This document shows positions 53,709 to 62,312 of a stretch of 64,000 nt of DNA, piece after piece. Origin of the DNA: Pseudomaricurvus sp033283335. Its GTDB lineage: Bacteria > Pseudomonadota > Gammaproteobacteria > Pseudomonadales > Cellvibrionaceae. Location: the NCBI GenBank assembly GCA_033283335.1, contig JAWMQP010000001.1:496001-560000 (forward strand), written 5' to 3'. The notes under the pieces were generated by a model that saw nothing but the letters and a program-made list of their open reading frames with translations, did no database searches and was not told the origin of the DNA. Position 1 is the first letter of the stretch. The number at the start of each line of letters is the position of its first letter. A program made the translations under genes and the position numbers.

Positions 53709-54668
53709 ATGCCCAATATTGATCTGAACTTACTGCGCCAGGGTAACCGCCGTGCACTGGCCAAAGCCATCACCCTGGTGGAAAGCAAACTCGACAAGCA
53801 TCGCGCTGAAGCCCAGGAGATCCTCGAAGACATCCTGCCCGATACCGGCAACAGCATTCGTATTGGCATCAGTGGTATTCCGGGAGTGGGTAAATCCACC
53901 TTTATCGAAGCTTTTGGTAAGTACTTGATCAGCCAGGGCAAAAGGGTCGCCGTATTAGCTGTCGACCCCAGCTCCCCCGTGCGCGGCGGCAGTATTCTGG
54001 GCGACAAAACCCGCATGGAAGAGCTATCTCGGGAAGACAACGCTTTCATCCGCCCCTCCCCCTCGGAAGGTGCTCTCGGTGGCGTTGCCCAGAAAACCCG
54101 GGAAACCATGCTCTTGTGTGAAGCCGCCGGCTACGATGTGATTCTGGTGGAAACCGTCGGTGTCGGCCAGTCCGAATACGAAGTGGCTGCCATGGTGGAC
54201 TTTTTCCTGGTGCTGATGATTCCCAATGCCGGCGATGAACTGCAAGGTATCAAGCGTGGCATCATGGAACTGGCTGACGCCCTGGTGATCAACAAAGCCG
54301 ATGGCGAAAGCGTTAACCTGGCGATGCGCACCAAGCAGCATTACCAGAACGCCTTTCACCTGATCAAACACGGCAGCTTTTGGACACCCCGAGTGGAGAC
54401 CTGTTCAGCCCTGCAAAAAGAGCGAATTTCAGAAGTCTGGGACATGATTTGCGAGTATCAGCAGCTGGCATTAGAGCACCACGCCTTCTATGAAAAGCGC
54501 TCGCGCCAGAACGCCGAGTGGCTCGGCAAATTGATCCATGAAATGCTGGAATTGCGTCTGAAACAGAGCCCTGCGGTGCAACAAGAAATGCCGGGATTGC
54601 ACCGTGGCGTCATAGAAAACACCACCACCCCCTATAAGGCCGCGCGCAAAATCGTCGACCTTCTGTAA
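53709..54668 (+). CDS. meaB: MeaB/ArgK GTPase, methylmalonyl-CoA mutase chaperone
   Basis: Protects and reloads adenosylcobalamin in the mutase. 319 residues with the P-loop GIPGVGKST (56-64), VLAVDPSSPVRGGSILGDKTRM, VETVGVGQSE and NKADG. The ATG at 53709 is preferred over a GTG 30 nt earlier; GAGAG lies upstream. Despite its functional tie, it lies beyond the mutase terminator and the two palindromic elements, so it probably has its own promoter. Confidence 0.94.
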   Translation: MPNIDLNLLRQGNRRALAKAITLVESKLDKHRAEAQEILEDILPDTGNSIRIGISGIPGVGKSTFIEAFGKYLISQGKRVAVLAVDPSSPVRGGSILGDKTRMEELSREDNAFIRPSPSEGALGGVAQKTRETMLLCEAAGYDVILVETVGVGQSEYEVAAMVDFFLVLMIPNAGDELQGIKRGIMELADALVINKADGESVNLAMRTKQHYQNAFHLIKHGSFWTPRVETCSALQKERISEVWDMICEYQQLALEHHAFYEKRSRQNAEWLGKLIHEMLELRLKQSPAVQQEMPGLHRGVIENTTTPYKAARKIVDLL

Positions 54669-54789
54669 ACTGGCCGTTTATTGGGGGGAAAACGATTGTT
54701 TTTCAATCAGTTGCCAAGAAACTATGCCTAGGATTCACCAGCCAATCAGGGCATAATGTTGCGCCTCGCAACCATGGCGATTCAGTTGA

Positions 54790-55329
54790 ATGGCAAAGAA
54801 GATCTTTAAACGCTGGCTACCAGACCCTGCCGAATTTAAAGCGCGGCCGGGTTTGAGCTTTATTAGTCATCTGTTACACGATCCGAATCTGTTTCATCTC
54901 AACCGCCACTCTGTTTCCGGGGCGTTTTTTATTGGGCTGTTTGTGGCTTTCCTGCCCACCATTGGACAAATGCCCATTGCCGCCCTGCTGGCCCTGCTGT
55001 TCCGTGTCAACTTACCCATTGCCGTTGCCCTGGTGTGGATATCCAACCCGTTGACCATGCCCCCAATATTCTTCGCCACTTACGAACTCGGACGCTGGAT
55101 TCTCGACAGCCCGGCAATCGCTTTTTCCATTGAGCTATCCTGGGATTGGCTAAATAACGAATTTACCCGGCTCTGGAAACCCTTGCTGGTAGGCAGCTTG
55201 CTGACAGGCTTTATCGTTGGTGGGCTGGGGTATATCTTTATCCAGCTGTTTTGGCGCTGGCATGTGGTACGCAATTGGGAAAGACGCAAACAAAAACGTC
55301 TGCAAACCAATGAGGACTTAGATCCCTAG
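54790..55329 (+). CDS. DUF2062 membrane protein
   Basis: 179-residue protein with two or three hydrophobic helices (GAFFIGLFVAFLPTIGQMPI; VAIA..WISNPLTMPPIFF), the typical arrangement of DUF2062, and a basic C-terminal tail (WERRKQKRLQ). Function unknown. It follows meaB by about 120 bp in the same direction and is convergent with cnoX. Confidence 0.8.
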   Translation: MAKKIFKRWLPDPAEFKARPGLSFISHLLHDPNLFHLNRHSVSGAFFIGLFVAFLPTIGQMPIAALLALLFRVNLPIAVALVWISNPLTMPPIFFATYELGRWILDSPAIAFSIELSWDWLNNEFTRLWKPLLVGSLLTGFIVGGLGYIFIQLFWRWHVVRNWERRKQKRLQTNEDLDP

Positions 55330-55362
55330 AGACAGCAGGCCGCCTCTAGGTCTTCATACGAA

Positions 55363-56217
55363 TTAATACAGCAACGTATAGATCTTACGCTGGAACTCGG
55401 CCGCCAACGGGTCGCCTTTACCCAGACTCGCCAAAATATCCATAAAGGTTTTCTTGGCAGCTCCATCATCAAAGTTGATGTTTTTGCGCAATAACCCCAT
55501 CAAGATTTCCAACGCTTCACGCGCCTGGCCATTTTGACTGTACTGAATTGCCAGCTTATAAGCGATTTCGCTGTTTTCCGGATTGGCGTCCCACTCTGCC
55601 TGCAAGGCTTGTAGCTCAGGCGAGCAAGCCGCTTCCCGTTTCAGCTCCAGCTGAGCCCGGGCCTGCTCATAGGCAGCGTCCTGATCCACCATGGTTACCT
55701 TATCCAGCAAGGCCTCGGCTTCATCGAGCCGATTGAGGTGCAGGTACACCTGAGCCAACCCCACCCCAATGGATGCCTGCTCACCGGAATCCTTGTAAGC
55801 CTGCAGCAGCAGCGGTAAAGCCGCATTGAAATTTTCTTCCTGCATCAACTGGTTGGCCTGCTCGATCAGCGCCTCCCAGGGAGCAGGCAAGTGTTTCTGC
55901 AGAATGTTGCGAATTTCTACTTCAGGCTGCAAACCGGCGAAACCATCCACCGGCTGACCGTCTTTCATGATCATCACGGTGGGCAAACTGCGAACCCCAA
56001 ACTGCTGAGCGATGGCCTGGTGCTCATCGGCATTCAGTTTAGCGAGCAAAAACTGGCCCTGATACTCATTGGCCAGTTTTTCCAGGATGGGCATCAAGTT
56101 CTTGCAGGGCTCACACCAATCGGCCCAAAAGTCGATGACCACCAGACGCTGGCGAGATTCTTCGATCAACACCTGCTGCGCGTTTTCGAGCGTCACGTCG
56201 ACAATAAACGGGTTCAT
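55363..56217 (-). CDS. cnoX: Thioredoxin-TPR co-chaperone CnoX (YbbN)
   Basis: 284 residues: N-terminal thioredoxin domain with the full active site WADWCEPCKNL (Cys35, Cys38), then a TPR-like helical half (LLQAYKDSGEQASIGVGLAQVYLHL). The E. coli protein hands damaged clients to GroEL and has lost the second Cys; here both are kept, so it may also act as a redox thioredoxin. Monocistronic. Confidence 0.88.
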   Translation of the reverse strand: MNPFIVDVTLENAQQVLIEESRQRLVVIDFWADWCEPCKNLMPILEKLANEYQGQFLLAKLNADEHQAIAQQFGVRSLPTVMIMKDGQPVDGFAGLQPEVEIRNILQKHLPAPWEALIEQANQLMQEENFNAALPLLLQAYKDSGEQASIGVGLAQVYLHLNRLDEAEALLDKVTMVDQDAAYEQARAQLELKREAACSPELQALQAEWDANPENSEIAYKLAIQYSQNGQAREALEILMGLLRKNINFDDGAAKKTFMDILASLGKGDPLAAEFQRKIYTLLY

Positions 56218-56281
56218 ACACTTCTCCGATTTAAACTCTGTCCGATTCCACGGGGGATGGTGCGCGATTGTAGCACAGCGA

Positions 56282-57217
56282 TCAGAGCGAACCGTAAACG
56301 ATCTGGATCCAATCCTTGGTTTTCAGGAATCCATCGCCCCACTCGGCTTCGAACTCGGCCAGAGGCTCAGCTTCAATAACCTGCTCGATGGACTTGCCCT
56401 GCCGCTTGAGGGATTCAATACGATCCACCACGGTTTTCAGGAAGTCGTAATACACCTGCAAATCCGCTTTGCTGGCCAGGGGGCCATGCCCCGGAATCAC
56501 CCGAGTGTCATTATCAATTCGCGCCAAAATCGCCGCCACGCCATCAACCATACCTCTAGCCGAGCCGCCACTGCTGGCATCGATAAACGGGTAAAAACCA
56601 TTAAAGAACAGATCACCGGTGTGTACGGCTTTAAGGTCAGCGCCCTGATAGAAGTAGACAACGGTATCGCCATCGGTGTGGGCTTGGCTGGCGTGTTCCA
56701 ACGACAGTTTCCAACCATTCCAGTGAACGGTCATGGCATTCTCATAGGTCACCACCGGCAAGGCTGACTTGTCGGCGGGCTCGACTTTCGTGTTGAGCGC
56801 CTTGATCATGCCTCCGGCCTGCAGACGCTCACGCACCTTCTCATGGGCAACAATAATTGCGCCCGTGCGACCAAGCAGTCGGTTATTCCCCGCGTGATCG
56901 AAATGCCAATGGGTGTTGAGCACAAACTCAGGCCCCTCAGGGTTCAGGGTTTTGAGGCTGGTCAGCAACTTGTCACCCAACCCCTCATAATCATCATCAA
57001 TAATCAGCAGACCGTCGGCACCGCCCGAAGCGGCAATATTGCCCCCAGCGCCTTGCAGCATCACCAACCCATCCATAACCGGCACCTGGCGAAACTCCAC
57101 CTGGCTGAAATCCTGGGCCACCGTCGTCAAGGGCAGCGAAACAGCCACTGCCACTGCCACTGCCACAGCCAGGTTGCGGATACTATTGGGAATATTGATC
57201 AAGTATTTACGGGTCAT
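56282..57217 (-). CDS. Exported metallo-beta-lactamase-fold hydrolase
   Basis: 311 residues from the ATG at 57217 (AGGAG upstream). A signal peptide ends near VSLPLTTVAQD; its hydrophobic core is encoded by hexanucleotide repeats. The metal motif HWHFDHAG (103-110) and later DLFF and GHGP show a binuclear zinc site. Substrate unknown; similar exported proteins are often called quinoprotein relay or glyoxalase-like hydrolases, without proof. Confidence 0.82.
   Translation of the reverse strand: MTRKYLINIPNSIRNLAVAVAVAVAVSLPLTTVAQDFSQVEFRQVPVMDGLVMLQGAGGNIAASGGADGLLIIDDDYEGLGDKLLTSLKTLNPEGPEFVLNTHWHFDHAGNNRLLGRTGAIIVAHEKVRERLQAGGMIKALNTKVEPADKSALPVVTYENAMTVHWNGWKLSLEHASQAHTDGDTVVYFYQGADLKAVHTGDLFFNGFYPFIDASSGGSARGMVDGVAAILARIDNDTRVIPGHGPLASKADLQVYYDFLKTVVDRIESLKRQGKSIEQVIEAEPLAEFEAEWGDGFLKTKDWIQIVYGSL
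57144..57167. repeat. Hexanucleotide repeat in a signal-peptide coding region
   Basis: Four near-identical hexamers GCCACT/GCCACA in tandem, read as alternating Ala-Val in the signal peptide core of the metallo-beta-lactamase-fold protein. Unit length is a multiple of three, so changes in copy number would lengthen or shorten the signal peptide without frameshift. Confidence 0.85.
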
Positions 57218-57346
57218 CGATTCTCTCCTTGAACTGTCGAAAAGGGCCATCTATCCATACTCGGGCAAGATTTGCAATTGCAAAGCTCAATTTGCAGTTT
57301 GATGCAAAATAATGCCTAATCGCCCCGATTAAATAGAGGACTTCCC

Positions 57347-57628
57347 ATGTATGTATTCTCCGCTACTGCGGTAGCCACCAAAGAGTTTGACGGTATCAGC
57401 CCGGGCCAGAAAGCACCTTTTATTGTCTACATTAACTTTCAGGATCTGTTTGGCGCTGAAACCCTGTGCAAAGTGCTGGTAATGCGCGAGGGTTTTAAAG
57501 ACGTGGAAATCGACAAGCGCCAGTGGCTGACTCCGGAGAAGTGCCAGGACCCCCGTATTGTGGAAGCGGATAAAGGCCTGCGTGAAGCGCTTAAAACCGG
57601 CTTTGCCATTCAACTGTTCAGCGAATAA
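57347..57628 (+). CDS. Conserved small protein upstream of mgsA
   Basis: 93 residues, not recognised: MYVFSATAVATKEFDGISPG at the start, then an alpha/beta-like pattern with KVLVMREGFKDVEIDKRQWL. No signal peptide or metal motif; one Cys in the middle and one later. AGAGG lies 8 nt before the ATG. It lies 25 bp before mgsA in the same direction, so they are probably one transcript. Confidence 0.65.
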   Translation: MYVFSATAVATKEFDGISPGQKAPFIVYINFQDLFGAETLCKVLVMREGFKDVEIDKRQWLTPEKCQDPRIVEADKGLREALKTGFAIQLFSE

Positions 57629-57653
57629 AACTGTATATCCTGGAGCTGCCCAT

Positions 57654-58109
57654 ATGGAACTGAAAGCCATTACCAGCAAGGCCCGCAAGACCATTGCCCT
57701 GGTAGCCCACGACCACAAAAAGGCTGATCTGCTCGACTGGTGCCAGACACATCTCAGCCAGCTGAAAGAACACGATTTTTACGCCACCGGCACCACTGGC
57801 AACCTGATTGAACGCGAGACCGGCTTACCCATCCAGAAATTAATCAGTGGTCCTCTCGGTGGTGATCAGCAAATTGGTGCGCTGATCACGGAACAGAAGA
57901 TCGATATGCTGATTTTCTTCTGGGATCCCCTCGCCGCCCAGCCTCATGATCCGGACGTCAAAGCCCTGTTGCGACTGGCGGCTGTGTGGAACGTGCCGGT
58001 GGCATGCAATCGCAGTACCGCCGACATGATGGTTACCTCCAGCCTGCTCTCGGTTCCTTACCAGCGCCAGATCCCCGACTACGACGCCTACCTCGCAGGC
58101 CGCACCTAG
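57654..58109 (+). CDS. mgsA: Methylglyoxal synthase
   Basis: Converts dihydroxyacetone phosphate to methylglyoxal, a bypass relieving phosphorylated-sugar stress. 151 residues: VAHDHKKADLLDW, ATGTTGNLI, and the catalytic Asp71 in SGPLGGDQQIGALI, matching the E. coli enzyme position. GGAG lies about 9 nt before the ATG. Confidence 0.95.
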   Translation: MELKAITSKARKTIALVAHDHKKADLLDWCQTHLSQLKEHDFYATGTTGNLIERETGLPIQKLISGPLGGDQQIGALITEQKIDMLIFFWDPLAAQPHDPDVKALLRLAAVWNVPVACNRSTADMMVTSSLLSVPYQRQIPDYDAYLAGRT

Positions 58110-58186
58110 ACCTTTCGAGGCGTACATTAAGCAGACAGCAACGGGGTATTTTGGTACAGTGCGCGCCGTACCCCATCCTGAATGAG

Positions 58187-59557
58187 ATGCTTCCCTTGTC
58201 GGCAGAAACCCCCTTTTCCCAATTTGAACTTCACGAGCAACTGTTAAAGGCTGTAGAGGCATTGCAGTACCAACAGCCAACGGATGTTCAGGTGAACAGT
58301 ATCCCGCTGGCCATGGCCGGTAAGGACCTGTTGGTCAGCTCAGAAACCGGCAGTGGCAAAACTGCAGCCTTCCTGCTGCCCACGCTGCATAAGCTGCTGC
58401 AAAAGGACGCTCGTAACAGTGGCACCCGCGCCCTGATTCTGACCCCCACTCGTGAACTGTGCCGCCAGGTGGTGAAACAGTGTAAAAACCTGGCTACTTT
58501 CACTCACCTGGAAGTGAATGCCATCACCGGCGGACACGATTTTAAATATCAACGCGCCGTTTTCCGCAAGAACCCGGAAATCCTGGTGGCCACCCCAGGG
58601 CGCCTGAAAGAACACATTGAGCGCGGTTCTCCGGATTTTCAGGATCTGGAAGTGCTGGTCCTTGATGAAGCCGATCGCATGCTGGACATGGGGTTTCTGG
58701 ATGATGTGATGGAAATTGCGTCCCACTGTAACCCCGACCGACAAACCCTGCTGTATTCCGCCACCCTGGATGGCCAGCAATACCTGACCGACACGCTGCT
58801 GCGCAATCCGGAAACAGTTGCCCTGGCAGCCCCTCGTCAAGCCAATGCCAAGGTAGTGCAAAAAATCGTGCTTACCGATGACGAGAAGCATAAGAACAAA
58901 CTGCTGTTTAAACTGCTGGAAACCCAGGAATACGACAAGACCGTCATCTTCACCAATACCAAGGCGCAGGCCAGCCGTTTGGTGGGGTGGTTGCGCTACA
59001 TGAAACTCGACGTTGGCGCCCTGCACGGCGATATGGATCAGGATGCCCGCAACCAGGAAATGAATCGCCTGCGACGCGGACGCGTCAAGATCATGGTGGC
59101 AACGGATGTGGCCGCTCGCGGCCTGGATGTACAGGGCATGGACCTGGTGATCAATTACGACCTGGCCCGCAACAGCGAAGACTTTATTCACCGCACAGGC
59201 CGAACCGGTCGTGCCGGCAATGACGGCCTCGCCATCTCCCTCATCACTCACCGTGACTGGGACCTGATGGCGCGATTTGAACGTGAATTGGAACTGAAAT
59301 TTGAACAGCTCAAGGTGCCGGGGCTGGAGGCCAAATTCAAAGGCCCGAAAAAGGTAAAAAGCTCCGGCAAGAAAGCTGGCACCAAAAAACGCGACGGTGA
59401 CACTAAAAAGAAAACTGAGTCTAAGGACAAGGCTAAAAAGCGTCACCGGGACACCAAGAACATTGGCAAACGACGCAAACCCAGTGGTGACTCAGCCGCC
59501 GCGGCTAATGCAAGCTTTGGCGACGGTTTTGCCCCGGCTCCCATCAAAAAAAAGTAA
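58187..59557 (+). CDS. srmB: DEAD-box RNA helicase SrmB
   Basis: ATP-dependent RNA helicase, acting in 50S ribosome assembly in E. coli. 456 residues from the ATG at 58187: SETGSGKT (52-59), DEAD (160-163), SAT (191-193), and the HRTGRTGRAG motif VI. The basic Lys-rich C-terminal tail ends in HRDTKNIGKRRKPSG, which also occurs in E. coli SrmB and argues for this subfamily rather than RhlE. Confidence 0.9.
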   Translation: MLPLSAETPFSQFELHEQLLKAVEALQYQQPTDVQVNSIPLAMAGKDLLVSSETGSGKTAAFLLPTLHKLLQKDARNSGTRALILTPTRELCRQVVKQCKNLATFTHLEVNAITGGHDFKYQRAVFRKNPEILVATPGRLKEHIERGSPDFQDLEVLVLDEADRMLDMGFLDDVMEIASHCNPDRQTLLYSATLDGQQYLTDTLLRNPETVALAAPRQANAKVVQKIVLTDDEKHKNKLLFKLLETQEYDKTVIFTNTKAQASRLVGWLRYMKLDVGALHGDMDQDARNQEMNRLRRGRVKIMVATDVAARGLDVQGMDLVINYDLARNSEDFIHRTGRTGRAGNDGLAISLITHRDWDLMARFERELELKFEQLKVPGLEAKFKGPKKVKSSGKKAGTKKRDGDTKKKTESKDKAKKRHRDTKNIGKRRKPSGDSAAAANASFGDGFAPAPIKKK

Positions 59558-59565
59558 GCCGAGTG

Positions 59566-59599
59566 AGGGGGTGCGCAAGTGAACCTTGTGCAGCCCCCT
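59566..59599. terminator. Possible shared hairpin between srmB and the cyclotransferase-like gene
   Basis: AGGGGG...CCCCCT with internal TGC-CAAG / CTTG-GCA pairing spans 59566-59599. It has no T run on either side, and its last bases overlap the stop codon of the convergent gene. It may limit read-through between the two genes. Confidence 0.35.
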
Positions 59600-60041
59600 A
59601 CAAATTCATCTCGACCTTGACCGCTGGCACCACCCGGTCAATGTAGTCCTGCAGATGCTCACGCAAAAAATTCTGCTCACACCACAGCTCTCCCACATGC
59701 TCGTCCGTTAAGGCATGTCCGACTGTGTAAAGCTCACAGACCCGCGCCCCACCTTCGGTGACGGCCTCAATGGTCTCTCGCCGGTAGATGCCCTGCTCCA
59801 GCGCTTCGAACTTATCCAGGATCGCCAGTGCCTCCTCATCCACACCGCCCAACAATACGCCCTGTAATCGCTGTCCCGCTTGTTCGACAGCCATGGCGCA
59901 TGGATTAAAGCCCGGGTAATTCAGGGTCCGACGCACATACCCCTCTATATACGCTGGCTGCAAGTCTGGTAGCCTCGGCAATAACTGTTGCAACACCGCT
60001 GGGTGCTGCAACAAACCATAGGCAAAAATATTGGCCGACAT
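59598..60041 (-). CDS. Gamma-glutamylcyclotransferase-like (AIG2/GGCT) protein
   Basis: 147 residues with the fold's N-terminal FAYGLL and the conserved LDKFEALEQGIYRRE, which holds the catalytic acid (Glu79 or Glu82). Family members release 5-oxoproline from gamma-glutamyl compounds. It starts 3 bp after the puuB stop in the same direction and is almost certainly co-transcribed, so gamma-glutamyl polyamine products are plausible substrates. The link is inference from context. Confidence 0.8.
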   Translation of the reverse strand: MSANIFAYGLLQHPAVLQQLLPRLPDLQPAYIEGYVRRTLNYPGFNPCAMAVEQAGQRLQGVLLGGVDEEALAILDKFEALEQGIYRRETIEAVTEGGARVCELYTVGHALTDEHVGELWCEQNFLREHLQDYIDRVVPAVKVEMNL

Positions 60042-60044
60042 CGC

Positions 60045-61328
60045 TTATATTCCCAGCTTGTCGCGCAGCGCGTAAAACCAGGCGCCCATGGCCGTAAACG
60101 GTACACGGAATGTATGACCGCCCGGGAACGGCAAATGCGGCAGGTTGGCAAAGGCGTCAAAGCGCTCCGCCTGCTGGGTCAGCGCCTCACTCAGCAATCG
60201 ACCCGCCAGATGAGTTGAACACACGCCGTGGCCGCTATAGCCCTGCATGTAATAAATATTGCTGCCAATCCGGCCAAATTGAGGCAATCGACTCATGGTC
60301 AGCAGGAAGTCACCGCCCCAGCCAAATTCGATATCTACATCTTTCAGCTGAGGAAAAGTCGCCAGCATTTTTTTACGAATAAACTGTTTGATGTCTGCCG
60401 GATCACCACCACCGTAGTTCACACCACCACCATAGATTAAGCGGTTGTCGCCGGTTAAGCGGAAGTAATCCAACAGGTAGTTGCAGTCTTCAACGCAATA
60501 ATTGGCCGGGATCAGCGACTTGGCCTGCTCATCACTCAATGGGGCGGTGGCAATCATCTGCGTACCGCAGGGCATGGAGCGTGCTGAAAGTTTGGGAATC
60601 AAGTTGCCCAGATACGCATTGCCGGTCACCACCACATAATCCGCGGTAACATCCCCACTGGCGGTATAGAGCTTAACCTGCTCGCCCTCTTCCACCCGCT
60701 CCACTTTGGATTGCTCGTAAATTTTACCACCCAGCGATTCGACCGCCGCTGCCTGTCCCAGCACCAGATTGAGCGGGTGAATGTGGCCGCTGCGCATATC
60801 CAGCAAGCCGCCCTCATATCGATCAGTCTGGATCTCATCGGCAATGGCACGTTTGTCCAGCATGGTAAGCTCTGTGTGACCGTAGCGCTCCCACAGGGCT
60901 TTATGTTCTTCCAGACCCTTTAACTGCTTGGTGGTAATGGCCGCGAAAATGCCCCCATGCTTGAGGTCGCAATCGATATCGTATTGCTCGATACGCTGGC
61001 GGATGATGTCGCCGCCTTCAAATGCCATGGCCCCCAGGGCACGAGCGGTATCGACCCCATAAGCCTTCTCAATCACGTCCATGTCACGGCTGTAACTGTT
61101 GACGATCTGGCCACCGTTGCGACCGGAAGCCCCCCAGCCAACCCGAGCACTCTCCAGCACCACCACCTTGAATCCCTTTTCCGCCAAATGTAAGGCCGAG
61201 GAAATACCGGAAAAACCGGCTCCAATAATGGCTACATCCGCCCGGACCGATTCCTGCAAAGCCTCACGGCGCGGACTCGGGTTCGCACTGGCTGCATAAT
61301 AAGAACTGGTATGCTCAACTGGCGTCAT
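60045..61328 (-). CDS. puuB: Gamma-glutamylputrescine oxidase PuuB
   Basis: FAD enzyme that oxidises gamma-glutamylputrescine to gamma-glutamyl-aminobutyraldehyde in putrescine breakdown. 427 residues from the ATG at 61328, beginning TPVEHTSSYYAASAN, which matches E. coli PuuB. GAGFSG (36-41) is the FAD loop; SGRNGGQIVNSYSRD, GHIHPLNLVLGQA and QGYSGHGVCSTHLAG are also shared. No puuA, puuC or puuD is in the window, so other steps lie elsewhere. Confidence 0.92.
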   Translation of the reverse strand: MTPVEHTSSYYAASANPSPRREALQESVRADVAIIGAGFSGISSALHLAEKGFKVVVLESARVGWGASGRNGGQIVNSYSRDMDVIEKAYGVDTARALGAMAFEGGDIIRQRIEQYDIDCDLKHGGIFAAITTKQLKGLEEHKALWERYGHTELTMLDKRAIADEIQTDRYEGGLLDMRSGHIHPLNLVLGQAAAVESLGGKIYEQSKVERVEEGEQVKLYTASGDVTADYVVVTGNAYLGNLIPKLSARSMPCGTQMIATAPLSDEQAKSLIPANYCVEDCNYLLDYFRLTGDNRLIYGGGVNYGGGDPADIKQFIRKKMLATFPQLKDVDIEFGWGGDFLLTMSRLPQFGRIGSNIYYMQGYSGHGVCSTHLAGRLLSEALTQQAERFDAFANLPHLPFPGGHTFRVPFTAMGAWFYALRDKLGI

Positions 61329-61600
61329 AAAATCATCACTCGAATACATGAAATTAATATCAGAAAGTCTAGCCTGACAGGTGCTAACGGCACAGATCAC
61401 TGTCGGACCAATGAATTAAAATCATTATAAACCGAATTATTATTCAATTAAAAGCTTGGAACAGCAGTTCACAAACCGCTTTAGAAGACTGAAAAAGCTT
61501 ATCAATTACTGCCGGAAAAGAAGACTGATCAGGGGCAATTAGTACAAAGAAAGCAACGTGTCACCCGCCAAGGGGCGGGCAACACCAGCAGCCAGATAAC

Positions 61601-62218
61601 TTAGACGATGTCCAGCAACTCGACTTCAAATACCAGGGTGGCGTAAGGCCCAATTGCGCCGCCGGCGCCACGCTCACCGTAGGCCAGGTTGTATGGCACG
61701 GTCAACCGCCACTTGGAACCCACAGGCATCATTTGCAAAGCTTCAGTCCAGCCTGCGATAACGCCGTTTACCGGAAACTCTGCCGGCTGGCCACGCTGGA
61801 CAGAGCTATCGAAAACGGTGCCATCTACCAGGGTGCCATGATAATGGGTGCGGACGGTGGAACTTGCCGTTGGCGTGTCACCACTACCCTCTTGCAGGAT
61901 TTCATATTGCAGGCCGGATTCAGTGACCACAACCCCGTCTTTCTGCGCATTCTTTTCCAGGTACGCCTGGCCTTCAGCGGACAGGGTCTTGGCCTTTTCC
62001 GCTTCAGCAGCTTGCAAACGCGCCTGAATTTCACGGAACGCGCTGTTGATGTCCTCAGGTTGAACCTGGAAATCAGCGCCACGAATGGCATCGGTAAAGC
62101 CCGCCAGCGCGGCCTCAATATCAAAGCCTTCAAACGGCGCATTGGCCACTTGGTCACCCAGCTGGCGACCTACGCCGTAACTGGCGCGCTGCTCGGTTGA
62201 TGCGTAAGAATCAGTCAT
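61601..62218 (-). CDS. fklB: FKBP-type peptidyl-prolyl isomerase (FklB type)
   Basis: 205 residues without signal peptide: an N-terminal helical dimerisation domain (about 1-85) and a C-terminal FKBP domain with THYHGTLVDGTVFDSS, VIAGWTEALQMMPVGSKWRL and LVFEVELLDI. Cytoplasmic folding catalyst. It lies between puuB and nhaD on the same strand, but the gaps (about 270 and 95 bp) argue for separate units. Confidence 0.92.
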   Translation of the reverse strand: MTDSYASTEQRASYGVGRQLGDQVANAPFEGFDIEAALAGFTDAIRGADFQVQPEDINSAFREIQARLQAAEAEKAKTLSAEGQAYLEKNAQKDGVVVTESGLQYEILQEGSGDTPTASSTVRTHYHGTLVDGTVFDSSVQRGQPAEFPVNGVIAGWTEALQMMPVGSKWRLTVPYNLAYGERGAGGAIGPYATLVFEVELLDIV

Positions 62219-62312
62219 AAAAGTCTCAATGAGTCTGTGTACAGGAAAAATGAGCGTGGCAGTCTACCACAGCGCAGTACTGATCACCGAATTGGCACAG
62301 ATACCCTCTCAC

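Noticed and set aside
53413..53727. 104-codon open frame across the palindromic elements
   Set aside because: It reads through both inverted-repeat elements and shows no protein-like composition.
58340..59446. 368-codon open frame antisense to srmB
   Set aside because: Shadow frame without motifs; srmB is unambiguous.
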